The notes beneath the pieces were generated by a model that saw only the letters and a program-made list of their open reading frames with translations, was not told the origin of the DNA and did no database searches. From positions 93,185 through 157,184 of the forward strand of contig NZ_BPQD01000015.1 in the NCBI RefSeq assembly GCF_022179065.1: a stretch of DNA of 64,000 bases, in the 5' to 3' direction. This document shows positions 10,855-19,112 of this stretch, in pieces (positions within the stretch are counted from its first letter, which is position 1; every line of letters starts with the position of its first letter). The translations under genes were made by a program, and so were the position numbers. The DNA is from Methylobacterium adhaesivum. Lineage in GTDB: Bacteria > Pseudomonadota > Alphaproteobacteria > Rhizobiales > Beijerinckiaceae.

Positions 10855-10886
10855 TTAGTCCATCTGATGCCTCGAGGACGACATCG

Positions 10887-11795
10887 ATGCGGACCCTGAC
10901 CTTCGCGATCCTGACGACCCTGGCCCTCGGCGGGGCTTTTCCCGTCCAAGCCGCCGACCTCGATTATGGCGTGTTGCGCGGGCCGGATTATGAGCCGCCT
11001 GCACCGAGCATCGACTGGAACGGCGTGTATTTCGGCGGGCATGGGGGTTATACGTCGGGAGCGCTGGGCTTCACAACGACGTTTCAGACCCTCGTAGCAG
11101 GTAATTTAAAGTCGACAAGCGCCGAAGAGGTTCTGGGTGCTTCGTCATTGCTAACCGCGCGATCTGCGCGCGTCGGCGGCGGAAGCTACGGAGCTTTTAC
11201 CGGATTTAATTATCAATTCGACGAGGCAGTTGTTGGTCTGGAAGCTGATTACACTCGCTTCGAGCGGGGTGGCGCAACGTCCGATGCTATTAAGCGTTCG
11301 GCGACCGCAAGCACCGGTTTCTACGAAACCGTTGAACTGAAAGGACTAGCCTCCACAACGATCGAAGATTACGGCACGATTCGTGCGCGGGGTGGATGGG
11401 CCTTCGGCAGCTTCCTCCCATTCGTTACGGGCGGTCTCGCCATCGGTCGAGCGCAGGTCGTCGACCGTGTCGAGATCAAATCTTATGGCTATGACCAAAC
11501 AACCTATCGAGCGAACCAAGCTTTAACGACCGGCTCGCCGGCCTATGTCAACAACCATGGCTATGCCACATTCCTTCAAAAGGATCCCGCTGGAAGTACA
11601 GTTGACAGTCCGATGGTCCTGGGCAGAGCCACTACAAAAGTTGTCGGCGGCATCGCCCTTGGTGGCGGTCTTGAATATGCCTTGACGCAGAACTTCATCC
11701 TGCGCGGCGAATACCAATACGTCCTTTTCAACGATTTCGATGGCCATAAGGTCAATCTCAACACCGTACGCGGCGGCGCGGCCGTGAAGTTCTGA
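10887..11795 (+). CDS. Outer membrane beta-barrel protein (Omp31-like), copy 3
   Basis: This 302-residue exported protein has a signal peptide ending at PVQA-ADLDYG, then NGVYFGGHGGYTSG, the pattern that opens many Omp31-type porins, and later FTGFNYQFDEAVVGLEADYTRFERGG, GTIRARGGWAFGSFLPFVTGGLAIG and ALGGGLEYALTQNFILRGEYQYVLFNDFDG. It ends AVKF, a typical barrel C-terminus with a final Phe. Codon use in the central part (about 11080-11680) is visibly more AT-rich than in copies 1 and 2, which suggests separate origin or relaxed selection. It is the last of the tandem trio. Confidence 0.84.
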   Translation: MRTLTFAILTTLALGGAFPVQAADLDYGVLRGPDYEPPAPSIDWNGVYFGGHGGYTSGALGFTTTFQTLVAGNLKSTSAEEVLGASSLLTARSARVGGGSYGAFTGFNYQFDEAVVGLEADYTRFERGGATSDAIKRSATASTGFYETVELKGLASTTIEDYGTIRARGGWAFGSFLPFVTGGLAIGRAQVVDRVEIKSYGYDQTTYRANQALTTGSPAYVNNHGYATFLQKDPAGSTVDSPMVLGRATTKVVGGIALGGGLEYALTQNFILRGEYQYVLFNDFDGHKVNLNTVRGGAAVKF

Positions 11796-11933
11796 GGTGG
11801 TCGGAACCTTCGCGGTGACCCACCGTCGAACCGATGGTCGTCGTTGCCGAGAAGATCGTTAAGGCGGCGCGGCCTATGATCGGCGAAAGGGAAGGCTCGC
11901 TGTATGGCCTTTCCGACAGACGGAACGCCCCGC

Positions 11934-12158
11934 ATGATCCGCTCGCTTTTCCTCACCGGCTTGTCCGCGGCCAGCGTCTTCGCGGCCGGTTTGGTCGCGC
12001 AGGCCGGGGGTGCCCCTCACCACCGTCCGCTGCTCCCGCCGGAGGTCGCCTACCGCGATCCCGCTTACCTGCCGCCGCCACCGCCGCCTGTTCCCGTCGT
12101 CACGCCACCGCGCTCCTTGAGCCTGCCGCTCTACAACGAGCCTCCGCCCCGGTTCTGA
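11934..12158 (+). CDS. Small proline-rich exported protein
   Basis: A 74-residue protein starting at MIRSLFLTGLSAASVFAAG with a clear signal peptide, followed by a short mature region very rich in proline (residues from about 45 on include a run of six Pro). It has no recognised domain. An upstream in-frame start at 11904 adds ten residues before the signal peptide and is less likely. It converges on the HNH gene with 7 bases between the stops. Function unknown; probably periplasmic or surface. Confidence 0.6.
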   Translation: MIRSLFLTGLSAASVFAAGLVAQAGGAPHHRPLLPPEVAYRDPAYLPPPPPPVPVVTPPRSLSLPLYNEPPPRF

Positions 12159-12165
12159 GGCAGGC

Positions 12166-12714
12166 TCAGCTTTCGAGCTCGGAATCCCAGTAGAGGTAAT
12201 CCACCCAGGTGTGGTGGTATTGCCGATGGTCGAATTCCGGCTGGCGGCGGTGCAGCTCGTGCCGGGTCGGGCGGTGCGGCTCGTTCAGGAGCGGCATCTC
12301 GGCTTCGGCGGGCGTGCGGTTGGCCTTGCGTAGGTTGCACGGCGAGCAGGCCGCGACGACATTCTCCCAGCTCGACAGGCCCCCGCGCGAGCGCGGCACC
12401 ACGTGGTCGAAGGTCAGCCCGCCCGAGGGCAGGCGAAGGCCGCAATATTGGCAGGAGAAGGTGTCGCGCAGGTAGATGTTGTAGCGGGTGAAGGCGGGGC
12501 TGCGCGCCAGGGTCACGTAGCTCTTGAGGGCGACCACGCTCGGCACCCGCAGGGAGCGGCTCGGGCTGCGCGCCTCGACGTCGTAGCTCGCCACCAGGGT
12601 CACGCGGTCGAGGAACAGGGCGGTGAACGCGTCCTTCCAGGACCACAGCGACAGCGGATTGTACGACAGAGGCCGGTAATCCGCGTTCAGCACGAGCGTT
12701 TGGAGATCCAGCAT
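12166..12714 (-). CDS. HNH endonuclease family protein
   Basis: The 182-residue protein has a complete HNH/zinc site: CQYC at 88-91, FDHVVPRSRGG (catalytic D/H at 103-104), N118 in SWENVV, and CSPCN at 123-127. The N-terminal region (LVLNADYRPLSYNPLSLWSWKDA) is characteristic of a widespread chromosomal HNH family encoded singly in many bacteria and not tied to a restriction system. The ATG at 12714 begins this conserved segment. No methyltransferase or toxin-immunity partner is adjacent, so a housekeeping nuclease role is more likely than restriction; this is inference. Confidence 0.85.
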   Translation of the reverse strand: MLDLQTLVLNADYRPLSYNPLSLWSWKDAFTALFLDRVTLVASYDVEARSPSRSLRVPSVVALKSYVTLARSPAFTRYNIYLRDTFSCQYCGLRLPSGGLTFDHVVPRSRGGLSSWENVVAACSPCNLRKANRTPAEAEMPLLNEPHRPTRHELHRRQPEFDHRQYHHTWVDYLYWDSELES

Positions 12715-13409
12715 GGCGCTTACTCTCTCGACGGGTCGACAGGGGGACAACGCGCGGGAATCGCCCGGCACGCTGCCCCTGTCCGATGAAAGATCAAGAT
12801 TTTTCGAAGTTTTGGCCGGTGCGCTCGGCGATCATGACGGTCACCGGCGACACGCCACGGGTGGGACCAGCGGATCTCGGTGTCGGCGTCGCGTTTCGGG
12901 CGTTGCGGAGCCCTCGCGGGCATGAGCCGGTGAGGACTTTCCGGAGGTGCGCTCGCCTCGACGGGTGAGGGGCTTTGCCAAAAGCGGTCGCATCGGGCGG
13001 AAACGCCCGGTTCGTGGCAACGTCCGCCGACGACCGTCACCACCCCCTCGCACCGATACGAAAAGGCATAGTCCATCGCGGCTTAGTCTAATATCAGCAT
13101 GACACGCTTGTGAAGGCTGTCCGACGCATCCGTGACGTCGCGTCCCCCGCCCGATGCCGGCCGCCGCGCCGCCACCGCGCGGCGTCAGCCTTTCGCCCCA
13201 TTGATCGGCGAAGGCGACGGCTCCCGACCCCGATGCCCCCGGCCTCGTTCGGGCGATTCCGACGCCCCGGCATGGAGTCGCGCGATGCCGGGCGGAAAGG
13301 GGTCTTAGAGTGCCTTGCGAAACTCCCGATCACGGCCGGTTCTCGTTCCGGGCCTGGCGGCGTGGCGGGAGTTTTGTGAGAGCCACTGAGAACGCTCAAG
13401 GACGGCACC
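12715..13409. other. Intergenic region, no supported gene
   Basis: About 695 bases between the HNH gene and the channel gene. Only short antisense-style ORFs with no recognisable features are present. An 8-bp inverted repeat (12738-12745 with 12776-12783) lies in the probable 5' leader of the HNH gene. The two flanking genes are divergent, so promoters for both must lie here; I could not pick them out with confidence. Confidence 0.6.
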
Positions 13410-16097
13410 TTGCAGGACACGAACGCCCGAACCGCGCAGCGTCCCAATCCATGGGGAATGCGTCGCAACCCCGGCCGGGGCGCGTCGCGCCTCTCCCGCC
13501 TGTCGATGGCGGGATGGCTCGGCCTCGCTCTGCTCGCCTCCGGTACGGGTTCGGGACACGCGGCTCCGGCAGCGCGGCTCGCGCAAGTCGCCCCCCCCGC
13601 GACCCAACCGACGGCGCCCGCGGCTCAGCCGGCGGCTCCGGCGGCCCAGCCCGCGCCAGCGGCACCCGCTGCGAAGCCGGCGCCGCCCAAACCGGTCTCG
13701 GATGAAATCAAGACGGTTCGTGAAACCCTCGACAAGGCCAAGGACGACCTCGAGCGCCGCGAGAAGATCCTGTCCGGCCAGACGGTGGGCAGCGGCGATC
13801 TCACCCGCGCCCGCGACGGTATCGACGCCATCGCGGACAGCATCCGCCATGTCATCGACATCACCACGCCCCGCCTCGAGGCCGCGCGCGAGCGCCTGAC
13901 GCAGCTCGGCCCCAAGCCGAAGGAGGGTGCCGAGGGTGAGGACGTCGCCCGAGAGCGCACCGAGCGCGAGCAGGCGGTGGCGGAGATCGACGAGACTCAG
14001 CGCTTGGCGAAATCTCTCCTCGTCCAGAGCGACCAGATCGTCGACCAGGTGACGAACCGGCGCCGCGCCGATTTTACCCGTGGCCTGTTCGAGCGCTCGA
14101 CGGCCCTCGTTAGCCCGGACCTGTGGATGCGGATCGCCGCCGATATCCCGCGCGACGTGCGCGCCCTCCGCAATGCCGTCTCGGACACCGGCGAGCTGCT
14201 CACGCGGAACGGAACCATCGGCAACCTGATCCTGCTCGGCGTCGCCTTCGGCATCTCCATCGCCCTGTATTTCGGGCGCCGCAACATCGCTCCGCGCCTC
14301 GGGCGGCGGGACGCCAAGGCCGTGGCGCCATCGCAGCGCAAGAAGCTGCTCGCCGCCTGGCGCGTCTTCCTCCTCGGCACCGTGCCGGCGGTGTTGGGCA
14401 GCTATGCGGTCTACTACGCCCTCGATGCCACCGACCTGCTTCCCCTGCGGCTCCTGCCGGTGGCGGCCGCCATCCTCGGCGGCCTCGCCTTCATCGCCTT
14501 CGTCGAAGCCGTGGCCGACGCCCTGCTGTCACCGGACAAGCCGTCCTGGCGCACGACGACGATGACGGATGCCGCCGCGTCGCGGATCATCACCCTGGCG
14601 GTCGGGATCGCCGTGGTGATCACGGTGATCAAATCCATCGAGGCCCTGAACTCGGCGATCTCGGCGGCCCTCCCGATCTCCATCGCCACGCGCGGCATTG
14701 GCGCGCTTGCCACGGCCCTCATCCTCGCCATCGGACTGCATCGCTTCGCCGACACCGCGGAGAAGGAGGAGGCCTGCTTCGGGCCCTACGTGGCGCCCGA
14801 GGCGGCCACGGGAATCGGCGGACCGGCCCGCCTCCTCGGCTGGGCCGCCGTGGTGGTCATCGGCGCGGCGGCGCTGTTCGGGTACGTCGCCTTCGCGACC
14901 TTCCTCATCGACCAGCTCGTCTGGACCGCGAGCCTGTTCGTGCTGCTGTTCCTGTTCATCGGCAGCGCCGACACCTTCATCGGTGGGACGCTGCGTGACG
15001 ACACGAAGATCGCCACGGCGCTCCAGGCCAACACCGGCCTGCGCAAGCGCTCCCTGAATCAGATCGCCGTGCTCGCCTCGGGCTTCGCCCGCGTGGTGCT
15101 CATCCTGGTGGCGGCCCTCCTGGCGCTGGCGCCGTGGGGCCTCGATTCCACCGACGTGTTCACCTCGGTGCGCTCAGCCTTCTTCGGCTTCAAGGTCGGC
15201 GACGTCACCATCTCCCTCTCCACCATCGCGCTCGCCATCGGCCTGCTCGTGCTCGGCATGGCGATCACCCGCGCGATCCAGCGTTGGCTCGAGAACACCT
15301 ACCTGCCGGCCACCGACCTCGATGCCGGCCTGCGCAACTCGATCTCGACGATCACGGGCTATTTCGGCTTCCTGCTCACCCTCGCCCTCTCATTCTCCTA
15401 TCTCGGCCTCAGCCTCGAGAAGCTCACCATCGTGGCCGGCGCCCTGTCGGTGGGTATCGGTTTCGGCCTGCAATCCATCGTCAACAACTTCGTCTCGGGG
15501 CTGCTGCTCCTGTGGGAGCGCCCCATCCGCGTGGGTGATCAGGTGCTCATCGGCGACAGCGAAGGCATCGTGAAGCGCATCTCCGTGCGCTCGACGGAGA
15601 TCCAGACCTTCGACCGCTCGGCCGTCATCGTGCCGAACTCGAACCTGATCTCGGGCATCGTCAAGAACCGGGTGCGCGGCGACCGCACCGGCCGGGTGTC
15701 GATCACCGTCAACGTCCTGCGCAATCAGGATCCGGTGCGTGCCGCCGAGATGCTGGTGGCCTGCGCCACCGCCCATCCGGACGTCCTCAAGGAGCCCGCC
15801 CCCCGGGTCGTGTTCCGCAAGATCGGCGATCCGTTCCTCGAATTCGAGCTCATCGCCATGATCGTCGATGTGAGTTTCGGGCTGAAGGTTCAGAACGATT
15901 TGAACTTTGCCGTGTTCAAGGCCTTGTCCGAGGTCGGAATGATCCCGGCCATGGGGCCTGCCTCCAGCAACGTCGTCGTGCAGGGGCTGGAGCCGTTTCA
16001 GGAGGCTATGGGTCGAATCGCCAGCACGTTCGTGGAGCCGAAAGGCAACGGTGCGGGTTGGATGGATCGGTCCGGGGCGGAAATGCCGAAGGGGTGA
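13410..16097 (+). CDS. Large mechanosensitive ion channel of the MscS superfamily (MscK/YjeP-like)
   Basis: This 895-residue protein is a multi-pass inner-membrane channel expected to release solutes under hypo-osmotic stress. It has a signal-peptide-like N-terminus, a Pro/Ala-rich spacer (about residues 52-95), a periplasmic helical domain (about 95-260), about eight or more membrane helices (about 265-700), then the MscS core with the pore signature VGIGFGLQSIVNNFVSGLLLLWERPIRVGDQV-type sequence near residues 675-710, followed by the beta domain and SNVVVQGLEPFQEAM. The TTG at 13410 is preferred because AAGGA lies 7 bases upstream; the ATG at 13458 has no properly spaced site. A CAP-domain lipoprotein follows after 4 bases, so the two are probably an operon. 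Confidence 0.9.
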   Translation: MQDTNARTAQRPNPWGMRRNPGRGASRLSRLSMAGWLGLALLASGTGSGHAAPAARLAQVAPPATQPTAPAAQPAAPAAQPAPAAPAAKPAPPKPVSDEIKTVRETLDKAKDDLERREKILSGQTVGSGDLTRARDGIDAIADSIRHVIDITTPRLEAARERLTQLGPKPKEGAEGEDVARERTEREQAVAEIDETQRLAKSLLVQSDQIVDQVTNRRRADFTRGLFERSTALVSPDLWMRIAADIPRDVRALRNAVSDTGELLTRNGTIGNLILLGVAFGISIALYFGRRNIAPRLGRRDAKAVAPSQRKKLLAAWRVFLLGTVPAVLGSYAVYYALDATDLLPLRLLPVAAAILGGLAFIAFVEAVADALLSPDKPSWRTTTMTDAAASRIITLAVGIAVVITVIKSIEALNSAISAALPISIATRGIGALATALILAIGLHRFADTAEKEEACFGPYVAPEAATGIGGPARLLGWAAVVVIGAAALFGYVAFATFLIDQLVWTASLFVLLFLFIGSADTFIGGTLRDDTKIATALQANTGLRKRSLNQIAVLASGFARVVLILVAALLALAPWGLDSTDVFTSVRSAFFGFKVGDVTISLSTIALAIGLLVLGMAITRAIQRWLENTYLPATDLDAGLRNSISTITGYFGFLLTLALSFSYLGLSLEKLTIVAGALSVGIGFGLQSIVNNFVSGLLLLWERPIRVGDQVLIGDSEGIVKRISVRSTEIQTFDRSAVIVPNSNLISGIVKNRVRGDRTGRVSITVNVLRNQDPVRAAEMLVACATAHPDVLKEPAPRVVFRKIGDPFLEFELIAMIVDVSFGLKVQNDLNFAVFKALSEVGMIPAMGPASSNVVVQGLEPFQEAMGRIASTFVEPKGNGAGWMDRSGAEMPKG

Positions 16098-16101
16098 ACG
16101 G

Positions 16102-16635
16102 GTGAACAAGGGCTGGGTAAGACTCAAGAGTCCGGGTCCGCGTGGAGTCGGCACGGGGCTGGTCCTGGCCTGCGGTCTCGCGCTCGGTGGCTGTGCCAGC
16201 CAGCAACCGCTCGAAACAGCCACCGCCCTGCCCAGCCTGTACTGGCCGATGACCACCGCCTCGGCGCAAGTCGACGCAGCCACGGCCCGCGACATGATCT
16301 CGGCCTACCGTGCCCGCTCCGGCGGCAAACCACTGCAGCTCGATCCCGAACTGCAGAAACTCGCCGAAGCCGAGGCCGCCGCCATGGCAGCCGCCGATCG
16401 GCCGAGCCGCGCCCAGACCGTGCGGGTCGCCATGGAACGCCTCGGCCATCCCTCGGCCGGTGCCAACCTCTCGGCTGGCTACCATACCCTCGCCGAAGCC
16501 TTCTCCGGGTGGCGCGACAGCCCGGCCCACAACGCCGTGATGCTGGCGCCGGAGGCCACCCGCATGGGCATCGCCACGGCCTACGCGCCGAACTCGAAGT
16601 ACCGGGTCTACTGGGCACTGCTGGTGTCGAAGTAG
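16102..16635 (+). CDS. CAP-domain (SCP/PR-1) lipoprotein
   Basis: The 177-residue protein has a lipoprotein signal ending LALGGC-AS and a CAP domain with ARDMISAYRARSGGKPLQLDPELQKLAEAEAAAMA, AGYHTLAEAFSGWRDSPAHNAVMLAPEATRMGIA and a final strand YRVYWALLVSK. The central WRDSPAHNAVML segment carries the histidine expected in the CAP cavity. The GTG at 16102 is four bases after the channel stop and near GGGG. Bacterial CAP proteins are of unclear activity; location is expected to be the periplasmic face of a membrane. Coupling to the channel gene suggests an envelope-stress role, by inference. Confidence 0.85.
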   Translation: MNKGWVRLKSPGPRGVGTGLVLACGLALGGCASQQPLETATALPSLYWPMTTASAQVDAATARDMISAYRARSGGKPLQLDPELQKLAEAEAAAMAAADRPSRAQTVRVAMERLGHPSAGANLSAGYHTLAEAFSGWRDSPAHNAVMLAPEATRMGIATAYAPNSKYRVYWALLVSK

Positions 16636-16687
16636 CCGTCGCGTCGCCGCCGAGGCCCCGCCCGTTGCCGGACTGGCCGCGTCGGGC

Positions 16688-17020
16688 TCAGCCCGGCGGG
16701 AGAACCTCGATCTGGATGCCGGCGTAGTATGCCGCGAGGTTGGCGATCTCGGTGTCCGACAGGCCCTTGGCGACGACGCTCATGATCTGATTATTGCGCG
16801 TGCCGTCGCGGTACTCGGTGAGCGCCTTGACGAGGTACGGCTCGACCTGCCCGGCGAGGTTCGGCGCCTCCGGCAATTTCGAGAGGCCATCCATCCCGTG
16901 ACAGGTCTGACAGGCGGTCGCCGCCTTGCGACCCGTCTTGGCGTCACCGGCACAGGCTGATCCGGTGATGGTTGCGCCGAGGGAAACGGCGACAAGGAGG
17001 GTGAAGGCGGAACGGATCAT
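16688..17020 (-). CDS. Periplasmic c-type cytochrome
   Basis: A 110-residue exported protein: signal peptide ending near SACA-GDAKTG, one haem-binding motif CQTCH at 37-41, followed by GMDGLSKLPEAPNLAGQVEPYLVKALTEYRDG and a Met-containing segment (NNQIMSVVAKGLSDTEIANLAAYYAG), the pattern of small class I cytochromes that often act as electron acceptors of periplasmic dehydrogenases. It lies 80 bases downstream of the PQQ-type sugar dehydrogenase on the same strand, so it is the likely acceptor. A longer ORF extending to 17800 in this frame is a read-through shadow of that dehydrogenase and is not a fusion. Confidence 0.9.
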   Translation of the reverse strand: MIRSAFTLLVAVSLGATITGSACAGDAKTGRKAATACQTCHGMDGLSKLPEAPNLAGQVEPYLVKALTEYRDGTRNNQIMSVVAKGLSDTEIANLAAYYAGIQIEVLPPG

Positions 17021-17100
17021 GCGGGGTCCGAAGGCATCTGGCGGTTCGAAGGCGGATCGGCCGGCTGATTGCGAAGGGCGACCCGCCGGCCTCGGACGGA

Positions 17101-18390
17101 TCACTTGCCTTCGTAGGTGATCCGATAGATCGCGCCCGCGGTGTCGTCCGAGACGAGGAGCGAACCGTCGAGGAACACGGCGACATCCGTCGGGCGGCCG
17201 AGATACTCGCCATCCGCCGTCAGCCAGCCTTCGGCGAACGGCGTCGGCGCCCCGGCCTTGCCGTCCTTGTCCACGGGCACGAACATGACACGGGCGCCGA
17301 TGGGCGTAGTGCGGTTCCACGAGCCGTGCTCGGCAATGAAGATCCCGCCGCGATACGAGGTCGGGAACATCTTGCCGCCATAGAACGCCATGCCGAGATC
17401 GGCGGCATGGGGCGGCAGCTCGGCCTGCGGCAGCACGGCATCTTTTGGCGGTGTCTCGTCCTTGTACTCCGCCGTACGAACCTGTCCGCCGCCGAACCAG
17501 GGGAAGCCGAAATTCTCGCCGGCCTTGGCGGCGCGGTTGAGTTCGCCCGGCGGGGTGTCGTCGCCCATGCCGTCGACCTGGTTGTCCGTGAACCACAGGG
17601 ACTTGTCGGCCGGGCTGAAATCCATGCCGACGGAATTCCGGATTCCCGTGGCGAACACCTCGCGGTTCTTGCCGTCCGCATCCATGCGGATGATCCCGCC
17701 GATGCCGGTCCTGGCGTAGAGGTCGCGCTTGTCGGCCGGCGGGACGTTGTAGGGCTGGCCGAGCGAGATGTAGGTCTTGCCGTCCGGCCCGACCCGGCAC
17801 ATCCGTGCGGTGTGGTTGTAGCTCTCTTCCGCCGCCGGAATGAGCGCGCCCTGCTTGACCAGCACGCCAGCGGCGACGTCCGGATTCTCGTAGAAGAACT
17901 CGGCCGCCGGGAACGACAGGACCCGGTTCTGCTCGGCGATCGTCAGCACGCCGTCCCGGGAGAAGCAGACCCCGTTGGGGATCTTGAAATCGATGCCGGG
18001 GGCGAAGGCCCGGACCTCGTCGGCGACCCGATCCTTGTCGCGGTCGGTCACCGTGTAGACTTTTGTCTTGCGGGTACCGACGAACAGCACGCCCGCATTG
18101 GGCCCGACGGCGATGGAGCGGGCATCGGGCACCACGGCGTAGAGATCGATCTTGAAGCCCTCGGGCAGCTTGACCTTGGCGAGGGTCTTGCGCAGCGCGT
18201 CGGCGCGCCGTCCGGTCTGGGGGATTTCGGGCGCCTCGGCCGTGCCGGTGCTCTGCATCCCCGTCAGTTTTTCCAAGGCGTCGGCCTTGGCCTTCGTCTC
18301 GGCGGGGGCGGCCCCTTGGGCGAAGGCGCCGAGGCTCGTCAGCCCGAGGGCGACGCCGGCCAGGAGCGTCGCGGTGAGGACGGATCGCAT
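17101..18390 (-). CDS. PQQ-type periplasmic sugar/sorbosone dehydrogenase
   Basis: This 429-residue exported protein has a signal peptide (GVALGLTSLGAFAQ) and a six-bladed propeller of the soluble glucose/sorbosone dehydrogenase type. Supporting patterns include LPEGFKIDLYAVVPDARSIA, VGTRKTKVYTVTD, YNHTARMCRVGPDGKTYISLG, NSVGMDFSPADKSLWFTDNQVDGMGDD, IAEHGSWNRT and a final blade with LLVSDDTAGAIYRITY. It would oxidise an aldose or aldehyde in the periplasm with PQQ and pass electrons to the cytochrome c encoded 80 bases downstream. Substrate cannot be told from sequence. The ATG at 18390 begins the signal peptide; the longer ORF to 18699 overlaps the MAPEG gene and is rejected. Confidence 0.88.
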   Translation of the reverse strand: MRSVLTATLLAGVALGLTSLGAFAQGAAPAETKAKADALEKLTGMQSTGTAEAPEIPQTGRRADALRKTLAKVKLPEGFKIDLYAVVPDARSIAVGPNAGVLFVGTRKTKVYTVTDRDKDRVADEVRAFAPGIDFKIPNGVCFSRDGVLTIAEQNRVLSFPAAEFFYENPDVAAGVLVKQGALIPAAEESYNHTARMCRVGPDGKTYISLGQPYNVPPADKRDLYARTGIGGIIRMDADGKNREVFATGIRNSVGMDFSPADKSLWFTDNQVDGMGDDTPPGELNRAAKAGENFGFPWFGGGQVRTAEYKDETPPKDAVLPQAELPPHAADLGMAFYGGKMFPTSYRGGIFIAEHGSWNRTTPIGARVMFVPVDKDGKAGAPTPFAEGWLTADGEYLGRPTDVAVFLDGSLLVSDDTAGAIYRITYEGK

Positions 18391-18505
18391 GGGGTTCTCT
18401 CCCGGCTCCACCCGCATGATCGGGGTGGTTGCCGGGAGTGACGATAGGGGCTCGCCCACCACTCTCGCAAGGGCCGCCCCCGGGGGGGCGACCGAAGGGG
18501 GGCGG

Positions 18506-18916
18506 TCAGTAGGGCAGGATCTTGATGAACAGGCCCCAGAGGACGAATAGGATGCCGACGATGGAGACACCCCAGACGATCGAGCGGATCTTGGGCACGC
18601 CGAAGCCGTAGATCGGCAGGTAGGCGAGGCGGGCAAAGAAGTAGAGATAGGCGCCGAGCACCACCGCCGTGTTGTGGCGCCCGGTGGCGACGCAGGCAAG
18701 CACGAGGGCGGCGAAGATCGGGAAGGTCTCGAAGAAATTCTTGGAGGCCTTCTCCAACCGTGCGGCGGCCCCCGTCACCTCCGGCGTCTTGCCCTCGCGA
18801 TTGCCCGCGGCCCAGGCGAGCCCGCCCCGTTGCTGCAGGCCGCTATAGGAGGCGGCGACGATGTGCACGAGGCCGAGGAAGCAGGACCAGGCGAGGAGGC
18901 GGATTTCGACGGGCAT
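18506..18916 (-). CDS. MAPEG family membrane protein
   Basis: This 136-residue protein has four hydrophobic helices and the MAPEG pattern: helix 1 with RLLAWSCFLGLVHIVAAS, the signature RLEKASKNFFETFPIFAALVLAC, helix 3 VLGAYLYFFARLAYLPIYGFG and a final helix. MAPEG proteins bind glutathione or lipid substrates; bacterial copies are mostly uncharacterised. It lies upstream of the sugar dehydrogenase on the same strand with a 115-base gap that is extremely G/C-rich, so co-transcription is possible. Confidence 0.88.
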   Translation of the reverse strand: MPVEIRLLAWSCFLGLVHIVAASYSGLQQRGGLAWAAGNREGKTPEVTGAAARLEKASKNFFETFPIFAALVLACVATGRHNTAVVLGAYLYFFARLAYLPIYGFGVPKIRSIVWGVSIVGILFVLWGLFIKILPY

Positions 18917-19112
18917 TGTTTCGGCAATTCCTTCGTAAGCGTGGATGCACCGTACCTAGAGCATTGCGTGCCCGAGGGGCACCCGACGGTGCGAAACGTG
19001 AAACCGCCCGTGACTTGAGGCGGAACCCTCCGTATGAGACGCCTGCGCGGGGACCGGCCCATACGGTCGATCGCACCGACCCGGCGGGGCCAAGGACAGA
19101 GTCTTTATTGCG

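Noticed and set aside
16688-17800. Apparent 370-residue fusion of an N-terminal domain to cytochrome c
   Set aside because: The upstream part is an out-of-frame reading of the PQQ dehydrogenase; the cytochrome has its own ATG and signal peptide at 17020.
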